Assembly: GCA_025093555.1 (NCBI GenBank)
Contig: JAIWNF010000004.1
Location: 682,001 to 746,000 of the forward strand
Reading direction: 5' to 3'
DNA: 64,000 bases
Origin: Circinella umbellata
Lineage: Eukaryota > Mucoromycota > Mucoromycetes > Mucorales > Lichtheimiaceae
Numbering within the stretch: the stretch's first letter is position 1; each line of letters starts with the position of its first letter. Below are positions 12,550 to 22,831 of the stretch, piece by piece. Below the pieces are notes generated by a model that saw nothing but the letters and a program-made list of their open reading frames with translations, was not told the DNA's origin and searched no databases. A program made the position numbers and the translations under genes.

Positions 12550-12954
12550 ATGGAACACATTATGAGAAAGTGTATTACTATAAAGGTTGTCAACGAAGAC
12601 GAGTTCGGGAGACCATCTATCTTCCAGTTTCTTGCTCCAAAAAACATTGCTATAGAGCAGTTACGAGACAAGGCTTTTACCCTATCTTATTTTAATAATG
12701 ATAGTATAAATTCTCATTTGTTATGTGAAGTTTTTATTCCAACAACATGAAACATGATTTTTATTATTATATAACGAAAGATTGAAAACCGAAAGCGTTC
12801 TCCTGGATTGTATCAGTTTAACTTATATTATCGAGACAACAACAACGATCTTATTGAATTGAAACATGACGAAGATCTCGATTGTCCTTTGAAACGACAT
12901 CCATCATTCTTACAAGTAGGTACGTTTTTTTGTGTTACGTATTGTCAAAAATAA
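12550..12954 (+). CDS. Possible PB1-like (ubiquitin-fold) domain protein, two exons
   Basis: Tentative model: exon 1 12550-12729, intron 12730-12780 (GTTTTT...AAAG), exon 2 12781-12954, 117 residues. Exon 1 reads as a beta-hairpin (ITIKVVNEDEFGRPSIFQFL) followed by a helix with IAIEQLRDKAF. Exon 2 gives LYYRDNNNDLIELKHDEDLD, which resembles the acidic OPCA end of PB1 domains. PB1 domains pair scaffold and kinase proteins. The 5' splice site is weak, and without the intron the frame closes at 12750. The upstream frame remains open, so a longer N terminus or a pseudogene is possible. The fold call is inference from pattern only. Confidence 0.32.
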
Positions 12955-13239
12955 TAATAACTGTTAAAATGCTCTGCACGTAGATATTAACAACAATTTG
13001 TTCAAGATATTGTTTGTTTAGTAATGTAATAACTTAAACAAAAATAAAATGAGGAGTTGTTTATATAGTAAATTATTAAAATGGCAATGATTTATTATAT
13101 AATTTATATAAAGTGTTTTTCTAATGATATTTGAATAATATGTATATAGCATATGGATTAGGGGGAATGGCTGTTTAATATATAATTTAGGATGTGGGAG
13201 GGTCTATGTTACACGCTGAAATGATGCTCATGCAAAACT
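12955..13239. other. Short intergenic stretch
   Basis: AT-rich sequence between the PB1-like candidate and the small Ser-rich gene. Nothing further is seen in it. Confidence 0.4.
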
Positions 13240-13515
13240 CTACTTTCGGAGTAAAAGATAATCGGCCTTGGCTTTATAAGAAGTAGTAGCACTAGATGGA
13301 TTTTGATTTTTTAGCCCGTCAAAAAAGCTATTTGATTCCTTCTTCAAATGACTTGAGATTGATAATCTTGCTGATTCCTTTCCGAGAGAGTTTGTGCTAG
13401 TAATGCTATTGCTGGAAGTTGATTGATGACTAGCATTGTCCAAAGTAGATAAACCATAATGAAGTTGAATGAAATCAACATATTGGATTGAGTCTTCGGA
13501 TGATGAGGAAAGCAT
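13240..13515 (-). CDS. Small Ser-rich hypothetical protein (91 aa)
   Basis: A single-exon frame starting MLSSSSEDSIQYVDFIQLHY and ending DYLLLRK. It is rich in Ser, Asn and Thr with a hydrophobic-aromatic N-terminal motif and a basic C terminus. There is no signal peptide or membrane helix. The ATG is the first in frame; a TATAAATA-type motif on the minus strand about 115 nt upstream (near 13632) supports an expressed gene. No family is recognised. Confidence 0.45.
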   Translation of the reverse strand: MLSSSSEDSIQYVDFIQLHYGLSTLDNASHQSTSSNSITSTNSLGKESARLSISSHLKKESNSFFDGLKNQNPSSATTSYKAKADYLLLRK

Positions 13516-15278
13516 TGTTGTTCTTGATTTAACTTTTGTTTTGTTGTTATTCAATATAGAAAAAAAAAGAATATGATTTTCTTGAGGATTTTTGATAATG
13601 CGTATAAAGAAGAATTATGTATTGAGTATTTATATAAAATTTTATTACCATGACAGCATTAATTGATTACAAATATATTTCTTTGATCCAAGTAAATAAA
13701 ATGCTTATTTTTGATCCGCTGCTCGGGATTTCCGTGCATTACTAATATAATGCGCCATGCTACAAATGGGAATAGTAAAAATGTGGCTGTGGAGTTACTA
13801 CAACAGTATTCATACAAAAAAAAAAGTTACTACAACAGTAATGATGGCTACACAAATAATGGATCTTGTGCAAACAAATAAACCTAATATTATTAAGCAG
13901 CCTTAATCACTGTCATTTCGCTACTCTATATGGTGAAGCAAATAAAATAATAATGTCATCTATTGGGTGTCAGTTTCGGTTTCACACAATCTTGAATTTA
14001 TTTTTATGATTTTCTGATCCCTTCTACTGTGAATTTATTATAACATTGTTATTTGGGACGAACATAATTATATTTATGTCTCAAGACAATAAGATACAGG
14101 TTGGAGGTTTTGTTTTTGATCTTCGTCTCCAAAGATATGAGACACGTTCAAAATATAGTATATGAGTATATATCATATGGGGATACGAAACGGATTGAAA
14201 TAAATAAGGATAAAGCAAATAGAGAAAGAAGAGAACTACCAAAAAAATTGTGCAAAGAAAAAACAGAAGTTCAATCCAGATTGGATAAATAGACATCAAT
14301 CAGAAATATTCAAAGTATCATGAACTATTTTATTTTACTTTTCCAACATCAATATTCATATATATTAGCCATTTCTTTATCCATCCAGCATTCTTTCATA
14401 TATATATATATCTCTAAAAGCTTCGTACACGTCATGAACTATTTTATTTTACTTTTCCAAAATTTTCTGCTAAATTAAACAATATATTTTACTTATCAGT
14501 AAATCTGGTATAATTGGCATGAATAATATGTCCAGGGCTGAAAAAAATTAAATTGTTTGAATTTTTTGATGTGCCTTCCGAAGAAAGCCACATCAAAAGA
14601 TTACTATGCTTTGCGGAAAAGAAAATGAAAATAGGGGTTTTTTATTGTATAAAATGTGGTACGTAAAAGAGATCCTTTTAGAATATTTTGCTTAAATTTT
14701 ATGTTGTTTCGATATGCATAAAATTAGCAGTGGAAATCACATTTATGAAATAATCGTATTTCTATGTTGATAAACGAATAGAGTGACGCATCGTCAATAA
14801 GTTACCGTTAAACAAGATGAGTTTGATCAATCGGTGAAAAAAACTGATACGTATTCGGAAAATATCAAATCAGGATTACTTCATATTATTGTAAAAGATA
14901 ACGTAGATAAAGATAGATAACTTCATTTGAATTGTAATAATAATAATGAAATAGCGTGACATAGTTGCTATCAATATTATGTGCTATCTAGAGAAGAATA
15001 TGTATATAGGATTTGTTATAAGTAATAATAAATGTATACAATGAAAATAAATGTTCTCTTAGGAAGAGGTTCAAATTGACAGTCAATGTGTATTTAATAC
15101 TCTTCGTTCCCCCTTTCCCCATCACTCTATTTGCCTTAGAATCACTTTAATTGTCTGTTGCATCTTGCCTCTCATTTGGAATCACTGCTTTAATAATTTT
15201 CAGTGGCCGTCAACAAATCCACGCGCCCTTTTGTTGTGACTTTATTTTTTATGGTGCACGATGGGGGGTGCACGACTT
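13516..15278. other. Intergenic with short repeats
   Basis: No gene is supported. A 15-bp direct repeat GTTACTACAACAGTA occurs at 13794-13808 and 13826-13840. Two 29-bp direct repeats lie at 14318-14346 and 14432-14460. Overlapping frames at 14081-14299 on both strands have no protein-like character. Confidence 0.45.
14318..14460. repeat. 29-bp direct repeat pair
   Basis: The identical sequence beginning TCATGAACTATTTTATTTTA occurs at 14318-14346 and 14432-14460. The two copies are separated by 85 bp of AT-rich DNA. This may be a local duplication or the scar of an insertion. Confidence 0.75.
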
Positions 15279-16276
15279 TTAGCAGGTCCCATGCGCGATT
15301 TGTAAGAGCTGTCTGAGTGCCTTGGGAGTTGTTAATTTATCCAATGATTGTACGGACATCGGAATATCCAACAAACTAATCTCGGTCATGCTGTACGCAC
15401 CGTCAGCAGCAAGTTCAGTTACATACCTTGTTAAATTGGGTCCTATACAGTAGTATCAAGTTAGAAAATTATCCTTTTAAGTTTCAACTACAGGAAACAT
15501 CCTTGCCTTTTACTTGAAACGAAAATGAAAAGGATGTTTCATTTTTGTTGATTGAATTTTTGTTAAAAAATGCCAATCGGCAAAGATCCCAAGAAAGAAG
15601 AGCAACATTATCCGTTGGCTCAGAGACTTTGGCTTCTCCGTGACCAAAATTGCGGCTCCATCTTGATTCGCTGATGATAGTAATAACGCTATCTGGTCGC
15701 TCAGGGTTATCATCAACATCTTGTGTATTCGTCCTAGTACAATGAAACAGATATGAGCTTATGAGCACGTAGAATTCATCATAACTAAAAAGAATAACGT
15801 ACCATCGAAGATGAACTTTTTCTTCTGGGATACTGAGCAGCGAATCGAGAATTGGATAAGCGTAGCCACTCCACACTTCGGTTTCACTAGTCATTAAGTC
15901 TAGTGGTTCTACTAATGGCAGCTTCTCCATGCTATAATATAATAAACATAACGTTAATGTTCTGCTTTTATGTATTAAATACCTTAAAACGAATAATTTT
16001 AACTTACAGACGTCGAATGGCGTCTACTGCTGCCGTCTTCGTTTTACCCAGCTCCAGAGTCATTGATGATAACCGGAAATTGGCTACCTTGAGGCTGATA
16101 ATTTTTTGTTGATATTCCTAAAAAATGTGTTACTATTTATATGTTTCAATGTAATAGTATTATAAAAAAAAGCCTAACGTACATCGATAAATACATAATC
16201 TTGTAAAATACCTTCTCTCATGAAAAAATACTGTGGCATCTACTATATAGCCTAAATTTTCATCTAATTGTTTCTT

Positions 16277-16432
16277 TTGCATTACGGATTACGGATTCAA
16301 TCCGGATTTTTACGAAACGGATTCGGATTGCAATTCTCTAATCCGTGGACAATCCGGATTTCCAAAAATCCGATCCATTTCAAAACGGATCGGATTCGAA
16401 ATGGTGCCAATCCGTTCCGGATCGGTCTACTA
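16277..16432. repeat. CGGATT/ATCCGGAT-rich repeat block
   Basis: About 155 bp contain many copies of CGGATT and its complement AATCCG, including several ATCCGGAT palindromes. The block is markedly more GC-rich than its surroundings. It lies in the presumed intron between exons of the disrupted family gene. It could be a short inserted repeat able to fold on itself. Confidence 0.6.
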
Positions 16433-16993
16433 AGAACCCTATTGATAATCAATTGAATTTTGTGAATTTCATCTTTTGTAAAAGTTAAGCAATCGTTTGT
16501 CTATTTTTCAATTGTTGTACTGTGAAGGTTGTTCAATACTGCACCTCCAAACGCATCGATCATGGCTTTATTATTTTGCTCTGGCTTAAGAAGAATGATA
16601 TTCATAAGAGCCCTTCAGTAGCAAGCTAGTTTAGTATACATAAAATACATATGATAGCATATATGAATACGTACATGATTTCATACACCGACGTTTCTAT
16701 TGTTAGTTTTTCATTATTCTCCAAAGCTTTAACTGTTTTTTTTTGAAATGCAAATAGATTTTGTAAAACATCAGAAGCGTCCACCATCCATCGTTCATAC
16801 GGTGCACAAATTATATATATTTCTTCTGTTGTTGCTGTTGTTTCTGACGAAGATGTTGAGGATACATTTGATGTTGGTGTGTCCGACGAACCCGGCGAGC
16901 TACCAGTTCTCTGCATTGGGCACATATATTAGCAAAATTTGCTATTAAACCAAAACTTGGATTGAATTGATTACCTTTCTTTTTCGCGGTTTA

Positions 16994-17711
16994 AGGTGGG
17001 AGTCAGCTAAAAGGACGTTTTTTTGCAAAAATGAAAGCGCGATTTGGGTACTACGGAAATCAGAAAAATCTAAAGTTGGTGGAAGTACACGGTAACTTTT
17101 GTACTTTTTGGTTGCCCATTCAGCTCTCCTAATGTCCAACCTCTGCTGTACATTTCACTGAATTTGCATGCACGGTGTTCATAATGAATGTTGTGCTGTA
17201 TTGGGATTCTTCTGGGCAGGTCTTTAATACGATTTTGTAGCGATTTAAAAGAATATCTACCTTCTTCCCTTGCAATCCAATTGCATTCATAATTATTCTT
17301 GGGATGAAGGCTTCTTGCTCAGTTTGTAAAACTTGTTTGCGTTAAAGTTTTGTTTTTTTTTTCCTTTGATATAATTGAATTACCAATAGTGGATCGTTTC
17401 TTTGGTCATGCCATTAAAATTATGTGTGTAATTTTATTGATGTAAGAATATATAATCGAGATTGTATCTAATTCAAGTGAAATGGTGTAAAACTCAAATG
17501 CAAAAAATGTTCACGTCCCTGCTTAAAATGGTAAAACACTCTAACTTTGATTGTTAATAGCTCCGCAATAAGTGTTCACCTCAAAAAAAAAATTAGTACA
17601 TTGTGTACGTCTCATCAACAGCTATCGATTGCGTTTATTACGTGTGTAGATAAATATTTATAACGGTTCAAAATCGGGTCTTAAAAACACCCTTTTAGCT
17701 GACTCTCACCT
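16994..17711 (-). mobile_element. Degenerate mariner-like element, 718 bp, TA target duplication
   Basis: The ends are inverted repeats: plus-strand AGGTGGGAGTCAGCTAAAAG at 16994 and minus-strand AGGTGAGAGTCAGCTAAAAG at 17711, with about 26 of the first 29 positions matching. TA flanks both sides (16992-16993 and 17712-17713), as in the Tc1/mariner superfamily. Inside, the minus strand holds broken frames such as KSLQNRIKDLPRRIPIQHNI and RVLPPTLDFSDFRSTQIALS, presumably transposase debris. The short length and shifted frames mean it cannot move itself. It interrupts an exon of the surrounding family gene. Confidence 0.72.
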
Positions 17712-17908
17712 TACACGGATTGGATGTCCAAAAATGTAAAGGTTGGAAAGGTTCCATATTAATCTTTGTGAATTCGACGTAGTTCTTGAAGGCAAAAGGC
17801 CTATTGCAAAGTACTTCAGGCAGGTCTAAAACCGCCTTGTGCGACATCGAGCTCCGAGGCGAGGATTAATAAAGCTGCTACATATAACTTATATGTCTCT
17901 GCGTAACA

Positions 17909-19089
17909 CTTTTTGTCACTATGGTAACGGGTAAGTACGATATGAGTTTAGAAGACCAGCTCGCAGAGTTACTAGAAAGAATAAATAACAAGTAACAAAA
18001 GGACAATTTTCATTGTCTTTGCTGTCTTTTCCTTATCATTATTACTGTCGCCAAGTACATGGCTGAAAATATATTTAGGATATAGACTCTGGGAAGGATA
18101 TTAGACTAATAAGACCATCAAGAGTAAAGATAATGGTATAATCAGCAGTGACACTTTCGATAATAATACTATCGGATTTTATATGAGTACAACACCATTA
18201 TGTAGTTATGGACGACGCTGGTAATTGCTAAAAACAATGTCTTGTGTTTAGAATTGTCAAATTTTATTAATAAAGAATAATAATCTTGTTTTTTTTTATC
18301 TTTTGGTCAGAATTGATATAGAATAAAACCACATACCGATATCATATTCATAGATTAAACTCGATTTCAGTTGATTATATTGTTAAATACGTATCATGTG
18401 ACATTTCTTTTTAAAAATTCAATAACTAAATATCTATCTTAATAAGATAATGATATCAATATCCGGATAATGTTATGGATGTAGTTACTAATGATAATGG
18501 TATTAGAAAGTTATTAAAATTAATAATATTCTTATATATACAAAAAAAGGTCTTTTCTGCTCTGCAAATTAAATTATATATGTACAAGAAAACAATTCAG
18601 CAAAAAAAAAAAAGCAATTATAAGAGGACTATATTCTCAACACCACTATCACATAAAAATAACTCAACATTCTTTGTAAGGAAAACTATTACGAACTAAA
18701 TAGTGGATGACGACGATGATGATAATGTTTAAAAAAATAATGAAGAGAAAGAGAGACACATGGTTCAATATGCTTCTTTTTTTTCTGTGTTCTGTGTGTT
18801 TGGTGTTTCTGTTATTTTTTTTTCTACTTTGTAAATCGAAATATTATAGCTATTGTGTGCAAGAGCAGAAAAAAAAAAGAAAAAACTACCGTTGTTGTTT
18901 GTGATAATTGATTATATCTGAGTGTGAGAATGAATGTGAGTGTGGATGTGTGCTGAGTGTATATATAAATGTATGTGTACGCAAGTGAGAGAGTGTGTAT
19001 AGTAGAAGAAAAGCAAATTTGAATGTAGAAAGCTGTGTTATAGATATAAAACGAAACAGAATGGCTTATATATGTGCGTCTGTAAACTA
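17909..19089. other. Intergenic and 3' UTR of the FYR-domain gene
   Basis: No gene is supported. Two plus-strand frames around 18475-18904 are Lys- and Phe-rich products of A and T tracts. The right part probably contains the 3' UTR of the minus-strand gene that ends at 19090. Confidence 0.45.
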
Positions 19090-21894
19090 TTATGTGTCAG
19101 CAGTGGATGATGATTGTCGTACTTGAATTAGACGAATGGGTTCTTGTGCTGCTACCGCTGCTGTTGTTGATACGGGTTGTGGTCGTGGTAATTCTATTTC
19201 AGCAGCATGATGGTGTTGATGATGATGATGATGCCGTTGTTCCTGTGTTGATAATGGACCGTTGATAAAATCTTCTGGGTGTTCCATAATAGTAAAATCA
19301 TCTCGATCTTGTTGATGAAGTGGTGGTGGTCGTTTGTTCGCACTGCCCATAATTTCCAAATTCGTTAATTTCTTTTGTGCTGCAGCTGCAACCCCTGCTG
19401 CAGTTCGTTGATGCATCACCCCAAACTTTTGCCAAACATAATTGATACAATTTTCAGTTCCAGGAAGATCTTGAATCATCTTTGCAATCGTTGCATGTGT
19501 AAATCCATAATAATCTGGTCCAGAGGCTAATAAATTTTAATTTTATTAGTCAGTCAATGTCATATTATCCCCGTCCTCTCACCAAAGAAAAAGAATTCTT
19601 ACCAGAGTTAGAATGATCCCTATGTCGAATTTCATTGGCACGTTTCACAATAGCAGTCCAAACTCCTGTAGCAGAATTAGCAATGATAGGTTGATCAGGA
19701 CAATCATCAGCAACTACTCGGAACTATTTACAATTATTTATTTTTCTGTTAGCAATCGAAATCTAAAATAAACCCTTCTTCACCCTGCATAATAATTTTA
19801 TTTACCCTTGGACCTTGTTCTCCATTTTCTTCTACAGAGCATGTATATACAGTATTGGCGTTTGGATTCACCATACTTAGATAAGTTCTATAATTATGTA
19901 ATTTTCCGCCCCATTTAAAATTAGTATATTCTTATTCTATTTTTCGCCATACAATTCCCAAAGAAAAAAACAATTCTCTTATCTATTTCATCCATTTTTT
20001 CCCCTCTCTTTTAGCTTACTAATGACTTTTTTTTTTCCTTTCTCTCATTTTTACCTGCTAACTTTGAATCCAGGAGGCCAAATATAACGATCATTATGAT
20101 AAGTGGGAAGTGGAACTACACGACCTAAAGAATGAACGGTAAGAATACCAACACGAGCAGGTAGTTTGTATTCTCCTGATACAGGATCTTTTTCCAATGG
20201 TTGTACTCGACGCATTTTAGGTTCCACAGGTCCTCGTCTCATTCTTTTAGGGCGTGACGAAGGTACCATACGTCCATCTTGAAGCATTACTTCCACACGT
20301 GGTCTAGCGGGACTACTGGATTGTGATGAAGAACCCTGGGAACTTGGCGGTGACGGGTTCGAAGTGGGCTGAGGAAGTGGCGGAGAATCAGATGGAGGCG
20401 CAGGAGGTTCTTGTTGATTTTGTTGTTTGGATGCAGGTGGCTCAGGTACAATGGGTGGTGCAGGTACAACAGCTGGTGGATGATCAACTTGATTGTGATT
20501 GCTACTACTATGATGATGATGACGATAAGAGTAATGATGCTGATGTCTGTTATGATGGTTATTTTGATGATTATTATGTTCCTCTTGTACTGCTGGTTGT
20601 GATAAAGGTGGCGCATGTGGATGTGAAATAGGTGGTAGTGAATGTGGATGATGATGAAATGGATTATGTTGATGGATAGCTGTAGATGGGGGAGGAAGTG
20701 TAGGTCGTGGTACTGAAGGAACAGGTAAATGCCGTCGTTCTTGGTGATGATGTTCTTTCTGTAAATGTTCTTGTAACGGTGGTGGTGGTAGTGGAGGATG
20801 ACTATTATGATTGTGAGAATAATAATGATTATGTTCTCGTTGTTGTTCATGATGTTCAGAATGCCAAGATGTAGATGGTATGGGAGACAATTCATGTGCA
20901 TGAGATGGTGCTGGTGGTGAATCTGCTTTAAAAAATAAAAGAAAAATTTAATTCAAATTATTAATGAATGAGATACGCACGGACAGCAATTATTTAAATG
21001 ATTATTTTAATTACTTTGACTTTTTTGTTCATAGACAACATCCGAAACAGTACTTGCTGAGTCGTCTATTTCCATATCCATTGTTTGAATTTGCTCTTCA
21101 TGGTGTCTTTTTAATACTGAATCTAGTTTTGGGTCTGGTGGTAATGGTGGTTGTGGTTGTGATAAAGATAATAATGACTCTGCATCATCAATCATAGATT
21201 CCTCTCGTGTAATAGGGATTAACGTGGTAGAACTGATCGACGACTGTTGTTGTTGATGTTGTTGCCCAAGATCATATTTGCAGATCCTTTCTAGCAAAAT
21301 ACTAAATAAAGTGGCGTTTTTTTTCGTCAATTGCATATACTTATTTTTATATATCTGATCTGCTTTTGCTTTCTCTCCCCCTTTTTTTTCTTCTTCTTTG
21401 TTCATGCTCTCTCTTTATGATATTCGTCTCCTTTAATTCTATACCCCCCTTCACTTTTTTTTTTGTATACGTAACACTTTACTAGACTAATCTTATCTTC
21501 TTTTCTTCTTCCACAGAGTTTCTTTTTTTTTTATAAAAGAAACGGCCCCCTTTTTTCTGTAAACCTCCCCCCCCCTTTCCCCACTTTTTTTTTTATCTCT
21601 CCCTTTCATACTTTTTTTCTTTAGCAAGTCTTCTCAACCGTTTCTTTGCTCGATTTAAGTCATTAGACAATAATTCATTTTTCTATATATTTATTATTTA
21701 ATAAAAAAAGTTATTCTCCATTGAGTTTCTAATGTAAATATAAATATATTTACCTCTGTTATTTCTTTAAGGCGTCGTTTTAAAAGTTGATATTTTTCTT
21801 CGGTTACTTCGGTAGTATGCCGTTCGGTTATAGGTTGTGTAGTCCGTGTCATGTCCAGTTCAGTATTCAACGTGTCTGCTACACTCAGGGCCAT
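19090..21894 (-). CDS. FYRN/FYRC-domain nuclear protein (TBRG1-like)
   Basis: Seven exons: 21894-21754, 21682-21612, 21301-21015, 20925-20055, 19887-19806, 19723-19603, 19526-19090, encoding 669 residues. The N terminus has a basic coiled-coil (EKYQLLKRRLKEITE, then NRAKKRLRRLAKEKK), as in TBRG1-type proteins. A long His/Pro/Gln/Ser-rich linker follows (about 170-390). The FYRN half-domain starts near residue 424 (VGILTVHSLGRVVPLPTYHN) and leads into WPPGFKVSR. The FYRC half-domain covers about 484-570, including TGVWTAIVKRAN, SGPDYYGFTH and the Trp of YVWQKFG. The C-terminal tail has His and Ala runs. FYR domains occur in chromatin regulators such as MLL and TBRG1, so a nuclear, chromatin-linked role is inferred. 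A basic RPKRMRRGPVEPKMRR stretch may be a nuclear localisation signal. Confidence 0.85.
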
Positions 21895-22831
21895 AGTTTA
21901 TTATTGTTATTATTAATGTTGTTATTCTTGTTACTATTTCTTCTTATTCTTTTAACGGAACCCGTACAAATAAAGTAAAAAAGAGAGCTGAAATAATAAT
22001 AATAATAATAATAAAAGTAAGCAAGTCTGAAACATATGGTTTTTTTTCAGTTCCATCAAGTAGGTTCTTTTTTCTTTTACTTTACTGCGCAATTGTCCCT
22101 TGTTTTATACAATGAATAAGAAAGAAATGTATGTATTCTGTCGAGCGGACAATTGTAAGTTGAAAATAAAAATAAAAAAGAGAGAGAAAAAGAGAGAGAG
22201 GGGCTTTTATCTTTTTTTTTTTTTTTTTTTTTTGTACCTTCAAGGACTACCCAGGTGTTTAAGAAAGTTGTCGGTTATTGTTTATTTATTATTATGTCAA
22301 ATGTTGTTAAGAAAAAATAAAAAAGAAAAGAAGAAAAAGAAAAAATAAAAAGGGATCAAAAACAGGATGCAGTAACAAAAGAAAAAAAAAAGAGAGAAAA
22401 AAGGAACTACACACAAACCTAACTCACTCAAACTTTCTGTTCTTCTCTGTTAACTTTACACACACACAACCAAAGTGGGGTTTGTCGGTTAGTCAAAAAA
22501 GAGCTCAGCAATAAAGAGTGTGCAGCAAGGCGCAAAAAAAAAGGTGACGTCTTGTCCTTACCTAATTTGGTATATTACTTCGAATTACTTGTTGTTCCGT
22601 TGTTGGTTCCCCTTGAATTTACATATTTTTAAATATAATTAACAGAATTATGTGTGATACTTTTCTTTCCCTTTTAGATCAAAATTATAAATAATTCATA
22701 TTACATTAAGTAAAAAAAAAAAAAGAAATTATGTACAAATAATAATGTAGAATAAGGTTTTGGGGATAAGAAATAAAAAAGATAGGGTGAGAGCGGATAT
22801 TTTTTATTATATATACGTATGCTAATTATAA
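21895..22831. other. Intergenic, promoter of the FYR gene and 3' flank of the kinase
   Basis: About 0.9 kb of A and T tracts, including long T runs near 22210-22234 and an (ATA)n block near 21990. No coding frame is supported. It separates two genes transcribed in the same direction. Confidence 0.5.

Larger units (their letters stand above)
15279..17908 (-). pseudogene. Disrupted multi-exon gene of an uncharacterised fungal family, split by a transposon
   Basis: The minus-strand exon series is about 17908-17714 (damaged), 16991-16975, 16910-16675, 16612-16540, 16239-16183, 16117-16008, 15931-15803, 15733-15489 and 15442-15279. From 16991 onward all splice phases fit. The C-terminal part carries RPDSVITIISESRW, FGHGEAKVSEP, LLSWDLCRLAFF and DGAYSMTEISLLDIP. 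I recall this pattern from large families of uncharacterised Mucoromycota proteins, but cannot name a function. The N-terminal exon carries stop codons and a frameshift around 17820-17835. A mariner-like element (16994-17711) interrupts it between TSNPC and KPRKRK. The gene is therefore probably dead, unless transcription restarts downstream. The exon at 16239-16183 and the donor at 16539 are the least certain joins. Confidence 0.65.

Noticed and set aside
20287..20901. Second long frame opposite or out of phase with the FYR-domain exon
   Set aside because: It is a frame-shift shadow of the His/Pro-rich exon. The FYRN/FYRC model has consistent splice phases in the other frame.
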